This document shows positions 10,786 to 22,495 of a stretch of 64,000 bases of DNA, one piece after another. Every line of letters begins with the position of its first letter. Within the stretch, counting starts at the first letter, position 1. The DNA is from Palaemon carinicauda (Eukaryota > Arthropoda > Malacostraca > Decapoda > Palaemonidae): the NCBI RefSeq assembly GCF_036898095.1, contig NC_090765.1, positions 25,818,211 through 25,882,210 on the forward strand, in the 5' to 3' direction. A program made the position numbers and the translations under genes. Below the pieces are notes generated by a model that worked only from the letters and a program-made list of their open reading frames with translations, searched no databases and was not told the origin of the DNA.

Positions 10786-10806
10786 TAATAATAATAATAA
10801 TAATAA
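10606..10806 (+). mobile_element. SINE, 3' portion (split copy 1)
   Basis: This continues the SINE that stops at 447. After the TA/TATA junction it reads through 'ttcctttcctcactggccta', 'gagcccctgggcttatagc' and 'tttccaacttaggttgtagc' into an (aat)n tail (10744-10806). The last ~100 bases match the 3' end of the minus-strand LINE at 8879. SINEs that borrow a LINE 3' end are usually mobilised by that LINE's reverse transcriptase, which is the likely relation here. Confidence 0.8.
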
Positions 10807-10810
10807 ATGA

Positions 10811-11907
10811 TTGCATCTATGAATATATAAAGTTTGTGATCTTGAGTAACGAAGGGAGATGGCTCTAATTATAGATCACTATCGCTACTTTGCATATTCT
10901 ATTATCATAATTTCTTGGATGGCTTTGTTGTAGAATAATAATCATCTATCAAAGGATTCTTAAAGGTCGATGAACTTAAGCTACGTGAATTGTTTGTCGT
11001 CAAATGTAGGAAAAAATCTGAAACGTCCAATATAGCTTAAACATTTGAATTGCTACAAACATTTGTGATACCGATATTACAAGATACATTACTTGGTTTG
11101 ATGCTTAAACATATATGAATTGTTCAGTAATCTATTAAATAGACCACATTATTTTAGCTACTTGGCCAGATCCAAATATTTTGGTGCCCTTATTGGTGAC
11201 ATAGTTTTTGCACAAACATAAATATGCATAGTAGAGAGAAAGTAATTTCAAAGTTTCTAAAGATGATTTTTGTGTTTAATGCATTTATTCCATCTCTTCA
11301 GAATGATGCCTGAACTCACAGATGATCAAGTAACTAAGTATGAGACACAAATTACCGGGTCTGCAAAGGCGGTAGGATGGTCACCTAGATATCCGGCTCC
11401 TATCTGCCATTTACGATTTTGGAAAGAAAATATATGATGTACCTATTTCATGTTTAACATTGTAGAGTACAGCATATTTCCTTGAATGTATTAGTTTAAC
11501 AGTAAATGCGATTACAGAACAATTACGATAGTTACTGATTACTTTGTAAATGTTCACAGTACCTTACAGTTATACTTTACCTCATTGAACAATAAAAAGC
11601 ACTACATTAATGAGAAATAATACAAATTGTGTATAATTCTCAATATAAGGATGTGTGAGGTCTATTGAACGCTAAATATGTTGAAAATAAATGGTAGAAC
11701 ACTCGATCAAAATTTTGTTTCGCATGATTGACCTATGATTTAAAACTTGTTATAACTTAATAAAGGCTAAGTTTTGTACCCCTTTTTGTTCCCTTAAAAC
11801 AGAAAACTGTTAGCTTTTTTTGTTACTAATAGAAGAAATGGGCCAATATAAATTCAGGAAAGATAAAATAATATTAATTCTAATGAATAAAAAAAAATTG
11901 ACAAACG
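10811..11907. other. Unassigned AT-rich DNA
   Basis: No frame, splice pattern or repeat that I can support in this kilobase. Confidence 0.5.
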
Positions 11908-12179
11908 GAAGAAATTTGTATTTTTTCTAACGATACAAATCTGTAACTATTTCATAGTATTATCTTTCGGCGAAGCTGGAAGACTAGCCATTAATGTGGC
12001 AATCACCCAACCGATAGTTAGTTGGGAGGAGGGGTAGCCGGTTACCCCTCTCACTCGCACACCAGTGAAACCAAGTCACTTTTTTATTGTAGGCAGGACT
12101 TACGGGGGATAGGTGATGGCGGGACAATTTGTATAAATAGCTACAGGTTTGTATCGTTAGGAAAAATACAAATTACTTC
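11908..12179. mobile_element. Short inverted-repeat DNA element (MITE)
   Basis: A 272-base element. The left end 'gaagaaatttgtattttttc' with the following 'taacgatacaaatctgta' is the reverse complement, with few mismatches, of the right end (12141-12179, 'ctacaggtttgtatcgttag' onward). The ends are about 39 bases. The interior is more GC-rich and has no coding capacity. This is the form of a non-autonomous DNA transposon. I could not establish a target duplication. Confidence 0.8.
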
Positions 12180-12206
12180 TAAATTTGTCATTTGTTTTGA
12201 CACTTC

Positions 12207-12319
<113 letters not shown>

Positions 12320-14287
12320 TTCATATTTTTATCTCTTATTTCACTCTAGGTCTCCACATTAGCCAATATTGTTGGTACTACTACTGTTGCATATATTTTC
12401 TTTCTCACTTCCAATACCATTTTTCCTACTTTTCTCATATCTCCATATTTTTTTTTTATTTCTTGGGTCATATAGGTCACTCTGGCTTCTTTTAACTGAT
12501 ACTCAATTCTTTGTTTCCTTTTAGGTAGGAAGGTTAGGGGGTGAGGCATAGCGTTTGCAACAGCGCCTCTAAAGATTACCTTCTTATGCTGTTTTGTATT
12601 TTCCTCCACATCAGGTTTAATACTTTTTTTCTGTATTTGTTTTACTAAATAAATTAATTCTACTATTTTCTTTAGGTCTTCCCCGTATGGTTGTTGAAGC
12701 TCAATTATTACATTCCTTTCCTTTCTATACTCCAAGAAAAAAAATTTAAAATTTTCTTCCTCATATTCCCGAAAATTACAGTTTACATTCCCCCATAGAT
12801 CTATTTACAATGTTTAGTTTTAACGTATTAGTTCTTGCTTTAAAACTTTCACTGAAGTAAATGTATTGTCATATATTTCTTCTTTAATTTCTTTCCTCCA
12901 CATTCTATAGATTTCTAAGCTCACTTTACTTTCTATTTCTTCTTTCCACTTTTCAGTATCCCACTTTCTGGTTTCGGATTTTATTTCTGTCTTGTTCCTT
13001 CTTTTTATCTGCCTTATGTCTAGACTTAATTCTTCTGAGTACTTTGCAGATTGTTTCCACCATCTTCCCTCTTTTTCTTGGATGTCTAGGATAATTGCTT
13101 TCAGTATTTCCTTCTTCCCATTCAGGGTACGATTTATGTACTGCAAGTTCCCATCCATAACTCTTGCTTTCATAGAAGATGCACATATCTTTCCTCTTGA
13201 AGTAGTATTAGCTGTAATTTTAGTGGCACCTAAAATTTTTCTATATACCCCATTCTCTTTCCTTTGTAGTCTCTATATTACAGTTTCTGTTAGATTTATA
13301 TTTACTTCATAGAAAATAGATGGTAAAGCAATACTTTTCCAAAGTGTTTTCCTATTATCACTTTATTGTAATTTTTCTCTAATATTGAATGTTAAGTTAG
13401 CTAGTTTTTGTGCTTTTTCTAGCATTACCCTTTTCGGAGTTTTAAATGTTCCTATTACTGTCTAGCTTAATTCCTAAGTATGTTAAACTTTCTACCACTT
13501 TGATTCCCTCTACGTGATCTGGCTTTTCTTTCATGTTGTAAATCATATTACTCTTTCTTCTTTATTTATTTCTACTTCACATTTTTACCAGTTTCTACTA
13601 ATAGTTGGATGCTGCGCTTCTCACTATCTATATCCGCTGCAATCACTAAGGCATCATCTGCAAAAAAAAAAAATAATGATTCTATCTCTATTGTCTCTAA
13701 AACCGTTTCCTTCCTCTTTTATTTTCTTCATGACAGTATACGTAATTAATTTAAAAAGTGAAGTTGATCCTGTGCAACCTGTTTTATTCCGCTCGTAACC
13801 TCCACTTCTTATTCTATATTTTCTCCTAAATCAGTGCCTGTGGTATCTCCTTGATAAATATTCGCAACTGCACTTGTGATTTTTGGTGTTAATTCTATAT
13901 TCTTTTCAAAATTCTACAAATACCTCCCTTTATACCGAGTCGAATGCTTTACTAAAGTCTATAGCAGTTATATGAGGGGTTTCTTGTTTCTATAGCTCTC
14001 TGCTACACAATACTGTAATTCAAAGCTATTGTCCTCTATCCTGCCTCCGGTAAATCCTGCTTGGCATTCATCATCTCTCATTCATTCTTATGTGATTTTC
14101 TATTTTCTCTTCCATCATCATCATGCATATTTTATATGAAATATTTACTAGAACCATAGGTCTTAGGTCTTCAGCTATTGCCCTTCTTCTCGTTTCAACC
14201 ATCTTAATTCTTGACTTCTTCCACGTAATTGGTTTTTGTTTTTCAACCAATTCATTTCGGTAACATTTCCGTAAGGTTCCAAGACAT
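12320..14287 (-). pseudogene. Second LINE, 3' part (reverse transcriptase)
   Basis: Minus-strand non-LTR retrotransposon remnant, clade not assigned. Reading from 14287 downward I find NQLRGRSQELRWLKREEG, then ECQAGFTGGRIEDNSF near 14040, ITAIDFSKAFDSV near 13950 (the first catalytic Asp region, intact), FADDALVIAADIDSEK near 13640 (the ADD catalytic box) and VESLTYLGIKL near 13470. A Lys/Glu-rich C-terminal region follows (13173 to 12346). Frames shift several times, so it is dead. The upstream part continues at 18646-19130, because a Ty3/gypsy element was inserted at 14288. Confidence 0.82.
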
Positions 14288-14542
14288 TGTGACGGTGCCG
14301 AGAGAGGGTTGTGAACTCAAAGGCAGGAAGGATTCAACTGAGTTGTTTATTAAGGAACACTCTCCTTTATATACAAAACCTCAAGGCAACAGGACATAAC
14401 CTGTTTGAGAGACAGACAATGTTACAGAGAAAAACCGGAGACATGATCATTCAGGTTCTTTTTAGTGCGAGGGAAGAGCGCAGATACAAGCATAATATAT
14501 ACAAAATAATTATGTACAATTGTGTGACACACGGTTGGTACA
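14288..14542 (-). repeat. 3' LTR of the Ty3/gypsy element
   Basis: Identical in length to the copy at 18391-18645. In element orientation it starts 'tgtaccaacc' and ends 'ccgtcaca', so it has TG...CA termini. A purine-rich tract ('ttagggggcgag' on the minus strand, 14545-14556) lies just before it and is the likely plus-strand primer. Confidence 0.95.
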
Positions 14543-14576
14543 TGGCTCGCCCCCTAAAAATGACATACTGTACATG

Positions 14577-17390
14577 TTAAATAGGGCGCCCTGATCTAGA
14601 GAGGCGAACTGTAGGCGGGTCATCTGGCAGAAGATAAGCAGGTTTTAGACGATCAATGGAGACCCAGTCTTCTTCGCCCCGAATGTTTAGGAGGAATGCT
14701 TTCGGACTGCGTCGGATCACAAAGAAAGGGCCCGTGTAAGGGGGCGTTAGTGGTGGCTTGCTGGTGTCGTTGTGCAGGAAGACGTGCGTTGCAGAGTGCA
14801 AGTCCGTTGGTATGTGATGCTTCGCTGGGGGCTTGTAAGTCTGGCGGCAAGGAGTAAATTTTCCCACGACGTGATGTATGCGCTGGAGATCGTCGGAGGA
14901 GGTTGTAGAAGGAAAAAATTTGGCAGGGACGACCAACGGGTCGCCATACACCATTTCAGCTGCCGAGATATCGAGGGCATCTTTAGGAGTGGTCCTTAGT
15001 CCCAGGAGGAGCCAGGGAAGCTGAGTAAACCAGTTGCAATCCTTGCAGCGGGACATCAAAGCTGCTTTGAGGGTGCGATGAAAACGTTCAACCATTCCAT
15101 TGGCAGCGGGGTTGTAGGCCGTTGTCTGATGTAGGGTGATGCCCAGGAGATTCGCTAATGACGTTCACAATTGAGATGTGAAAGTGGTTCCCCTGTCAGA
15201 AGTAATATGCTCAGGGATACCGAATCTTGAAATCCATCCAGAGAGTAAGGCAGATGTACATGAGGCGGACGTTGCAGTTTCCATGGGAATGGCTTCAGGC
15301 CAACGAGTGGAGCGGTCGATGATGGTAAACAGGTAACGATGTCCTTGTGATGTGGGTAGGGAGCCTACAACGTCGACGTGAATGTATGCGAAACGACGCT
15401 GAGGCTGAGGAAAGGTGCCCACTACTGAATCCGTGTGTCGATGTACTTTGGAAGTTTGGCAAGAAGTACAGGTGCGGACCCAATCCTTAGCATCCTTAGA
15501 AATGCTGTGCCAAATGAACTTTGCCTTCAGCAGCTGTGCAGTAGAACGGCACGAGGGATGTGAAAGGCCGTGAATGAAATCAAACACCTGTCGGCGCATG
15601 GGAGCAGGAATCCAAGGTCGCGGTCTACCAGTACTGACGTCACAGAGGAGGGTGGTGTTGGAGTCTTCGAGGGGAAAGTCTTCCCAACGGAGGGACGTGC
15701 AGGATGTCCTACAAGCTTGATACTCTGGATCCTGTCGTTGGGCTTCAGCCAGGGCGTTGTAATCCAATCCCAGTTGAACGGCAGCCAACGCGTTTCTTGA
15801 CAGGGCATCGGCAATGGGATTCATTTTCCCAGAGACGTATTGGAGGGTGCAATTGTATTCAGCCACGGCGGAGAGATGTCGGCGTTGACGGGCGGACCAG
15901 GCGTCAGACTGCCGAGTGAAGGCATGCACCAGAGGCATGTGGTCTGTGCAAATGACGAAGGGCATACCTTCTAAGAAATTGCGAAAGTGACGGACAGCCA
16001 AGTGCACCGCCAGCAATTCTCGATCGAAGGTAGAATAACCCGATTCTGCCTTGGACAGTTTTCTGCTGAAGAAGGCCAATGGGCGGGGCGAGCCTTTGAC
16101 CACCTGCTCGAGTACTGCACCAATAGCGACGTCGCTGGCATTGGTGGAGAGAAGGAGAGGGGCGTGTGGGATAGGAAAAGTGAGAGCCGCAGCAGTTGAT
16201 AGGGCCTTCTTTGCATTGCAGAAGGCTGCTTCTTGAAGGGGACCCCACTTCAGGTCCTTTGGCTTGCCCATGAGGGAGGCGTAGAGGGGAGCAAGAGTGG
16301 CGGCAATGGCTGGCAGAAAACGGTGATAATAGTTGATCATACCCAAGAATTCCTGCAGAGCTTTGACGGTCGAGGGCACGGGGAAGTTCTGACCAGCTGC
16401 TACCTTCTCAGGGAGGGGGTGGACACCTTCAGGAGTGATGCGGTGCCCTAAGAACGACACTTTGTTGGCGCCAAAGGTACACTTGTCGTACCAGACTACA
16501 AGGCCGTTTTGTTGCAGGCGGTCGAGCACGATGCGCAGGTGACGGAGGTGTTCCTCTTTTGAGGAGGAGAACACAAGTATGTCGTCCACATAACATACAC
16601 AGAAAGGGAGGTCCCCTAAGATGCCATCCATGAGACGTTGAAACGTGGACCCAGCATTACGAAGGCCAAAACAGGAGTAATTGAAGGTGTATGTACCAAA
16701 CGGAGTGGTGATGGCAGTCTTGGGGATGTCTTCTGGGTTCATAGGCACCTGATAATACCCCTTCAGGAGATCGAGCGTAGAGAAAACCTTTGCTTTGTGC
16801 AGGTAGGAGGTCACGTCGGCAATGTTTGGGAGGGGGTAGTGATCCGGTTCTGTTTGCATGTTCAGGCGCCTGTAATCCCCGCACGGACGGAGGGAGCCGT
16901 CTTTCTTCAGAACGATGTGTAAGGGTGACGACCATGGGCTGGAGGCCTTTTGGCAAAGGCCCATTTCCTCCATTTCGGCGAACATCTGTTTGGCGGCTGC
17001 CAATCGTTCCGGTGCCAGACGTCTGAATTTTGCGAAGACTGGGGGTCCCGTCGTCTTGATATGGTGATAAATACCGTGCTTGGCAGGAACCGTGGGCGTT
17101 TGGCGAAGTTCTGGACGGAAAACTTCCGGGTACGACGTGGGTGCGCTAATGTGGAGAGCGCGGTTAGAGGGGGCGGGTTGAAGAGGTGTCGACAAGTACG
17201 AGTCTGCGTTAACCAATCGTCGGTAGGCGACATCGACCAGAAGGTGGAAATAAGAGAGGAAATCCGCACCGAGGATTGGCATGGGGACGTCAGCAACGAG
17301 AAACTTCCAATTGAATCTAGCGTTTCCGAATGATAATGTGAGGTTCTCGTAACCGTAGGTGGGTATCGCAGATCCGTTGGCAGCTACCAA
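14577..17390 (-). pseudogene. pol: Ty3/gypsy pol: protease end, RT, RNase H, integrase
   Basis: One frame of about 937 codons with a single in-frame TGA (near 15165), where the family has a Trp codon. Order: protease C-terminal part (residues 1-60, ILGADFL), reverse transcriptase with SSPWSSPLHIVLKKDGS, DLLKGYYQVPM and YVDD (about 267-270), RNase H, then integrase with an HHCC zinc domain (HGLSHPSCR ... CTSCQ), first Asp in HVDVVGSLP, second in TSDRG, and Glu in NGMVERFHR. The stop falls between the second Asp and the Glu, cutting off the catalytic Glu. The RNase H motif reads TNASD where the family has TDASD, changing a catalytic Asp to Asn. The protease active-site segment is broken just upstream (17391-17420). 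Confidence 0.93.
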
Positions 17391-17415
17391 GCGGACGTCG
17401 GCAGATGTAGACAGA

Positions 17416-18316
17416 CTACGTCGTGTCTACCAAAAATCGCACGCCCGTTCCTGCATCCTGAAAAAAGAAAAGATTAGAAACACGGGAGGCTACCGACACG
17501 AGCGATGGCCTACTAACACGTTTTTTGGCCACTGACAATCCTCGGCACATTTCTTCGCAGTTGCCCCGAATCTGAAGTGGTACAGTAGTAGCAAAACTGC
17601 GGCGGATGGGAGGTAGTAAGTGGCTGTAGAAGTCGTTTGTTGGGGCGCGAGCGATTGGTGGGTGGTGGGCGGCTTTGTCTCTGCTTCGGCACGTCACGGT
17701 GTGGGCGTGTATGTCCTACGGCATTCATGTCAGCTTCAGTTGACGTTGAATAGGCATCCTCTTCGTCAGGGGTGGAGGCGTTGATGGAGGTCTTGAAGTG
17801 GCTGTCCATAAGGACGTCGGCTTTGGTCATCAAGTCCTTTATGGGTAAACTATCGACATCGGGTATGGCAGCACGTACAGGTCCAGGTAAACGGCGTATC
17901 CAAAGGGCACGAAGTAGGTTCACCTCACGAGGAGAGCCGTCTGCGGCAAGTTGAAGGCAAGCGATACTGGTCCTTTCCCTGAGGGCAAGCGAAGCCCTTT
18001 GGTCCCCCAACGGTTGTTGCGAGAGCTGAAAAAACTTTGCTACACGGGCGGCTGGCGACGGCGAGTACTGCTGCAGAAGGTATGTTTTGAGGGCGTCATA
18101 CGCTATTGGCGTGTCTCCTTGTTCACAAAGCCAGTCGGATATTTCCGGGAAGGTGTCCTCGGGTATCGCCGCGAGAATATAATCTGCTTTGGTGGTTGAG
18201 CGAGTGACGCCGTTGATGCGAAACTGGACTTCTGCGCGCTGAAACCAAGCAAATGCGTCTCCGCTGGCGAACGGTGAAAGTTTCAATGGGGTGGCCGCTG
18301 TAGTAGAGTCCGTCAT
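17416..18316 (-). pseudogene. gag: Ty3/gypsy gag and start of protease
   Basis: I place the start at 18316 (MTDSTTAATPLKLSPF), just inside the primer-binding region, although an upstream Met is open. The protein carries the CsRn1-like capsid region (FAWFQRAEVQFRINGV) and a basic tail. A small insertion near 17585 shifts the frame within the Cys/His nucleocapsid motif (CYY...). Downstream sequence continues in a second frame (17697-17416), which reaches FLVDT, the protease active-site strand, then stops where the Gly of DTG is expected. In an active element these proteins form the particle and process the polyprotein. Confidence 0.85.
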
Positions 18317-18372
18317 AGTACCAACGATGGAGGGGCGAGGGAGGTGGGGGTGGAAGGCAGTGGGAGCGAGTC

Positions 18373-18389
18373 GACTTCCGGGGTCACCA
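18373..18389 (-). promoter_or_regulatory. Primer-binding site, tRNA-Trp type
   Basis: Immediately after the 5' LTR (one-base gap) the element reads 'tggtgaccccggaagtc'. The first 11 bases match the tRNA-Trp-type primer site reported for CsRn1/Kabuki-group elements. This rests on recalled family knowledge and was not compared with a tRNA in this genome. Confidence 0.65.
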
Positions 18390-18390
18390 A

Positions 18391-18645
18391 TGTGACGGTG
18401 CCGAGAGAGGGTTGTGAACTCAAAGGCAGGAAGCAATCAACTGAGTTGTTTATTAAGGAACACTCTCCTTTATATACAAAACCTCAAGGCAACAGGACAT
18501 AACCTGTTCGAGCGACAGACAATGTTACAGAGTAAAACCGGAGACATGATCTTTCAGGTTCTTTTTAGTGCGAGGGAAGAGCGCAGATACAAGCATAATA
18601 TATACAAAATAATTATGTACAATTGTGTGACACACGGTTGGTACA
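18391..18645 (-). repeat. 5' LTR of the Ty3/gypsy element
   Basis: The 255-base partner of the copy at 14288. It should hold the element's promoter. A 'tatata' stretch (18470-18476 and 18598-18604) is present, but I cannot tell which, if either, is a functional TATA box. Confidence 0.94.
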
Positions 18646-19130
18646 ACATGTTTTGCTTTTACCTAGTGCCTAGTAGAGCTCGAGTTTAAGGCCATCCGGT
18701 CCTGTTGCTTTTTTGCCTTTAGTTTTCCCTTGCAATTCTTTACTTTTTCTATTGCGATATTGGATTTTTCATTTGTTTTGTTTTCCCTTGTGTTACCAAT
18801 ACAGTCATAATGTTCTCTAAGTACAGTATGTCTTCATCATTTAGCTAGGTTCCTTGTTTTCCATAAAGTTGTATTGCCTTGCCATGGGGTTTCTGTCTGT
18901 TCCTTATTCTGTCAATGTTTTCCCAGTTTTCATATTTTATCCATTTTTATTTCTTCTGTTACCTATTTTCAAAATATTGTAATTTCCTTCTTTACCAGTT
19001 CTGGGACTTCTCTCTTCGTTTGATCATATATCTCCTCTAATACCCTTTTTACATCGATATTGGATTAATGTCTTTTCTCTCTGTTTAAATTCTTCATTTC
19101 CTTTATTCCTTTTCTTATTTCATCATCACG
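18646..19130 (-). pseudogene. Second LINE, 5' part beyond the gypsy insertion
   Basis: Continuation of the LINE at 12320-14287. The minus-strand frame near 18690 reads KKATGPDGLKLELY, the entry of the reverse-transcriptase core. Above it are Lys/Glu-rich stretches such as IYDQTKREVPELVK near 19010. The two parts rejoin if the gypsy element and one 'acat' are removed. The N-terminal endonuclease is not recognisable, and the match ends around 19130. Confidence 0.78.
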
Positions 19131-19214
19131 GGCTGCCCAGCGGCAAGAGCCCGTTTCTTACGTAAGGTAAGGCAATCTACACACACACACACATTTCATC
19201 GCCGATCAAGGGTT

Positions 19215-19858
19215 GCTCATGTACCTGTTCTTCAGTAAGTACTTTCCTTTTGTATACTTTTGCCATTTTTTCTTATGCGGCCTCTTTGAGTCTTAGCAAT
19301 AAACTCAGGGACGAAGCCGAGTATTACCTCTCCCCATCCCCTTGAATGGGAGATGTTGCCTGATAGACCATGCAATTTGCTAATTCTCTTAGCTGAAGTC
19401 AAAGCAAGTAGGAACACCGTCTTCAGGATAAGGTAGCAGTCTGTTGCCTGGGGTAATGGTTCGTCAGGGGGACCCTTCAGAGACTGAAGGACCCGAACCA
19501 CGTTCCAAGGAGGAGGTCTAACTTCTGACTGGGGACAAGTAATCTCATAATTCCATTTAAAGAAAGTGCCAATGAGGAGGATATATCTACTCCCTTCAGT
19601 TTATAGGCAAGTCTTAAGGCTGAGAGGTAGCCTTTGGTTGCCAAAAACGAAAGGAGCATTTCTTCCTAAAGGTGTACAAGGAACTCCGCTATTGTTGGAA
19701 TAGAATCATCGAGGGGAATGATAACACTTCCATAACACCAGCCACAGAAAAGAGACCACTTAGCCTGGAAGACTTCAGCATCTGAGGTGTTTAGACATCC
19801 TTTCCTCAACTCATTCATTCTAGTCTTACACCAGGTAACATCTGCCCTCGACAGACAG
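19215..19858 (-). pseudogene. DIRS-type tyrosine recombinase, copy B (N-terminal half)
   Basis: Minus-strand remnant in broken frames. From the high-coordinate end: NTSDAEVFQAKWSLFCGWC (core-binding start, about 19795), FLATKGYLSALRLAYKLKGV (19647 down), then VRVLQSLKGPPDEPL and LKTVFLLALTSAKRISKLHG, which carries the first catalytic Arg of the tyrosine recombinase fold. The C-terminal HxxR...Y part is absent. It starts where copy A ends, so two recombinase relics lie head to tail. DIRS elements use this enzyme to integrate. Confidence 0.8.
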
Positions 19859-20203
19859 CTACATATCCTTCATGGGAGCTGAAGTGTTTGTGGCAATATT
19901 CTGTGCAGCCACCACAGGACCTATCGAGAAAGTATCAAGGTTCCCGTGGGTTACGTCCTCCAGGTAGTGGGCTGTGAATGTGCTTTGAAGTTTCCACATG
20001 TCAGCTTGTAACACCTGCGTAACAGAGAAGCTCTTTTTAAACCCCATGGATGTGCTAACACCCCTGACATCATGGGCTCTAAGTCTACAGTTAGGAGGAG
20101 TGGTTTCTGAATAGAGCCCGCTCAATTACTTGTCTAATCCAAGACGAGATTGAGTTCTTGGTAATCCTCCTTTTGACTCTTCCCCTACTTACAGAGTCAG
20201 TTA
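19859..20203 (-). pseudogene. DIRS-type tyrosine recombinase, copy A (C-terminal end)
   Basis: The frame reads TDSVSRGRVKRRITKNSI from 20203 downward, then LRAHDVRGVSTSMGFKKS (the HxxR catalytic pair) and STFTAHYLEDVTHG (the nucleophilic Tyr), ending at 19859. It is the direct continuation, in the same frame, of the sequence above 23023 once the Tigger element and one TA are removed. A stop and a frame break near 20110 show decay. Confidence 0.85.
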
Positions 20204-20645
20204 CAGTGGAACCTCTACATCCGAACGTATCTACATCCAAATTTTCCAACATCCGAAGTAAAATTTGAGCTAATTTTTTACTCTACACCCAAATTTTATT
20301 TCGACACACGAAGTAAGCAATTTTCGTCGTACTGGTTGTATCCGAATTTTTCGACACGCGAAGTACAATTCGAACACGTTCCAACTCTACACCCGAATGT
20401 TTTTTTCGACACCCGAAGTAAACAATACTCGTACGCGTAATCGGTGCTCATAGCGCCTGAAGTGTTTTTTATTTCCGCCGATAGAAGGCAGCACATCGAC
20501 CTCGGAGGGACGCTCAATTAGCGCGGCTTTGGTCAGTCCTCTGTTCTCATCGACTTCTTGCGGTTGTGCTCTGTGCGTTCTGATATTAACTCTGTTTTAA
20601 TCGTGATTTTTTACGTGCATCCTTTAACGGTAATTTACGTAAAGT

Positions 20646-22495
20646 ATGGGTCCTAAAAGGCTTAATTTTGCCAGTGGTAGTGGTGAAAAAAGGAAGAAGG
20701 AAATGCTTTCTATAGAAATTAAGCAGGAAATTATTGAAAAACATGAGCGTGGCATCCGCGTGAGTGAACTTGCTAAACAGTATGGCCGTAATATGTCGAC
20801 GATCTCGACAATCCTTAAACAGAAGGAAGCTATTAAAGCAGTGAAACCTTCTAAGGGGATCACTATAATTTCCAAACGCCGTACCCCTATCATAGAAGAG
20901 ATGGAACGACTTCTACTAGTGTGGATTAAGGATAGAGAGATCGTCGGCGACACCATCACCGAGACAGTTATCTGCGAGAAGGCGCACGCCATCTTTACGG
21001 ACTTGAAGGAGGAGAGCTCTGGGGGTGATGCTGGGGAGAGTTCAACCGAGCCTTCCTCAGATGATTTCAAGGCATCTCGTGACTGGTTCGAGAAATTTAA
21101 GAAACGGTCCGGGATTCATTCAGTTGTTCGCCATGGAGAGGCTGCTAGTGCGGACACAAAGGCTGCAGCTGACTTTGTCAAGAACTTCGAAAAGATCGTG
21201 CAGGAAGAAGGCTACGTAGAGCAGCAGGTGTTTAATTGTGATGAAACCGGGCTGTTTTGGAAGAAGATGCCGAGTCGAACCTACATCACTGCCGAAGAGA
21301 AGAAATTGCCTGGGCATAAGCCAATGAAGGATCGGTTTACTCTTGCCCTATGTGCCAACGCTAGCGGGGACTTTAAAGTCAAGCCCTTACTGGTTTACCA
21401 TTCAGAGAACCCTAGGGCCTTTAAAGCACACAACGTCGATAAGGATCAGCTTCATGTTTTCTGGCGATCCAACTCGAAGGCCTGGGTAACTAGGCAATTC
21501 TTTGTGCAATGGGTAAACCAGGTTTTCGGCCCTTCTGTGAAGAAGTGTCTTCATGAACAGAAATTGCCTTTAAAGTGCCTGCTATGCCTTGACAATGCAC
21601 CCGCTCACCCCCCGGACTTGAAGATGATATCGTCGATGAATTCAAGTTCATAAAGGTGCTGTATCTTCCACCGAATACCACCTCTATCCTCCAGCCCATG
21701 GACCAGCAAGTCATCTCTAATTTTAAGAAGCTGTACACCAAGCACTTATTTAAGCAGTGCTTTAATGTCACGCAAAGCACCAACTTAGCTTTGCGTGAAT
21801 TTTGGAGGAGCCACTTCAACATCGTGCACTGCTTGAAGATCATAGATCAGGCTTGGGTGGGATTAACTCGACGGACCCTCAATTCTGCCTGGAAGAAGCT
21901 GTGGCCTGATGCAGTTTCTCCCCAAGATTTCGAGGGTTTTGACCCCGAACCTGATCCCGTGGTCGGTGCAGCGGAAGCCGTAGAGGAAATCGTCTCCCTT
22001 GGCAAGTCCATGGGTCTGGAGGTCAACGCAGATGATGTTACGGAACTCGTCGCCGAACATCACGACGAACTGACGACGGATGAGCTCAAGGAACTCCATG
22101 CTATGTCGGAGCACATGAGTGATGACGAGGAAGAGAACGAGGAGGTAGAACATGTGTTAGGTTCAGCGCAAATAAAAGAGGTGTTAGGAAAATATCAAGA
22201 CGTGGTCGACTTCATCGACAAATACCATCCAAAGAAATTGCAGGTTTGTCGTGTAGTTTCTCAATTCGATGATGTTAGCCTAACTCACTTTCGAAACATT
22301 CTGAAAAGCCGTACCAAGCAATTATCTATCGATGCTTTCTTTAAAAAAAACTGCGAAGCGAACTCGCGATGAAGAGGATGTAAGTGAACCGAAGAAAACG
22401 GCAAAGAGTAAAGCGGAAGAAAGTGAAACACAGAAAACGGAAAAGAGTGAAGCAAAAGAAATTCAGTCAATTTTAAATGTAAGTGATAGTGATTA
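20646..22495 (+). pseudogene. Tigger transposase, two frameshifts
   Basis: The start at 20646 gives MGPKRLNFASGSGEKRKKEM. An N-terminal psq/CENP-B-type helix-turn-helix (about residues 20-60, IRVSELAKQYGRNMSTIS) is followed by a CENP-B-like second DNA-binding domain (80-160). Then comes the DDE domain: Asp199 in FNCDETGLFWKK, Asp316 in LLCLDNAPAHPP, and the third Asp in ILQPMDQQV (about 21702). A one-base slip near 21625 moves the frame to 21656-22372. A second slip in the A-run near 22345 moves it again, and the Lys/Glu-rich tail ends at 22495. Otherwise well conserved, so inactivation looks recent. Confidence 0.94.

Larger units (their letters stand above)
14288..18645 (-). mobile_element. 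Ty3/gypsy LTR retrotransposon, CsRn1-like
   Basis: A complete 4358-base element in minus orientation: LTR, gag, protease-RT-RNase H-integrase, LTR. Both LTRs are 255 bases and differ at 6 positions by my count (about 2.4%), indicating a fairly recent insertion. The target duplication is 'acat' (14284-14287 and 18646-18649). It sits inside a LINE whose halves resume on both sides. The primer-binding site resembles the tRNA-Trp type reported for the CsRn1/Kabuki group, and the protein style agrees. Coding regions carry a frameshift in gag, a break at the protease and one stop in integrase, so this copy is not autonomous. Confidence 0.95.

Noticed and set aside
14772..18199. Numerous plus-strand frames across the gypsy element
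   Set aside because: Shadows of the minus-strand gag and pol; no motif of their own.
14288..18645. An endogenous virus with an envelope gene
   Set aside because: Only gag and pol are present between the LTRs; after integrase the frame ends 35 bases before the LTR, leaving no room for an env gene.
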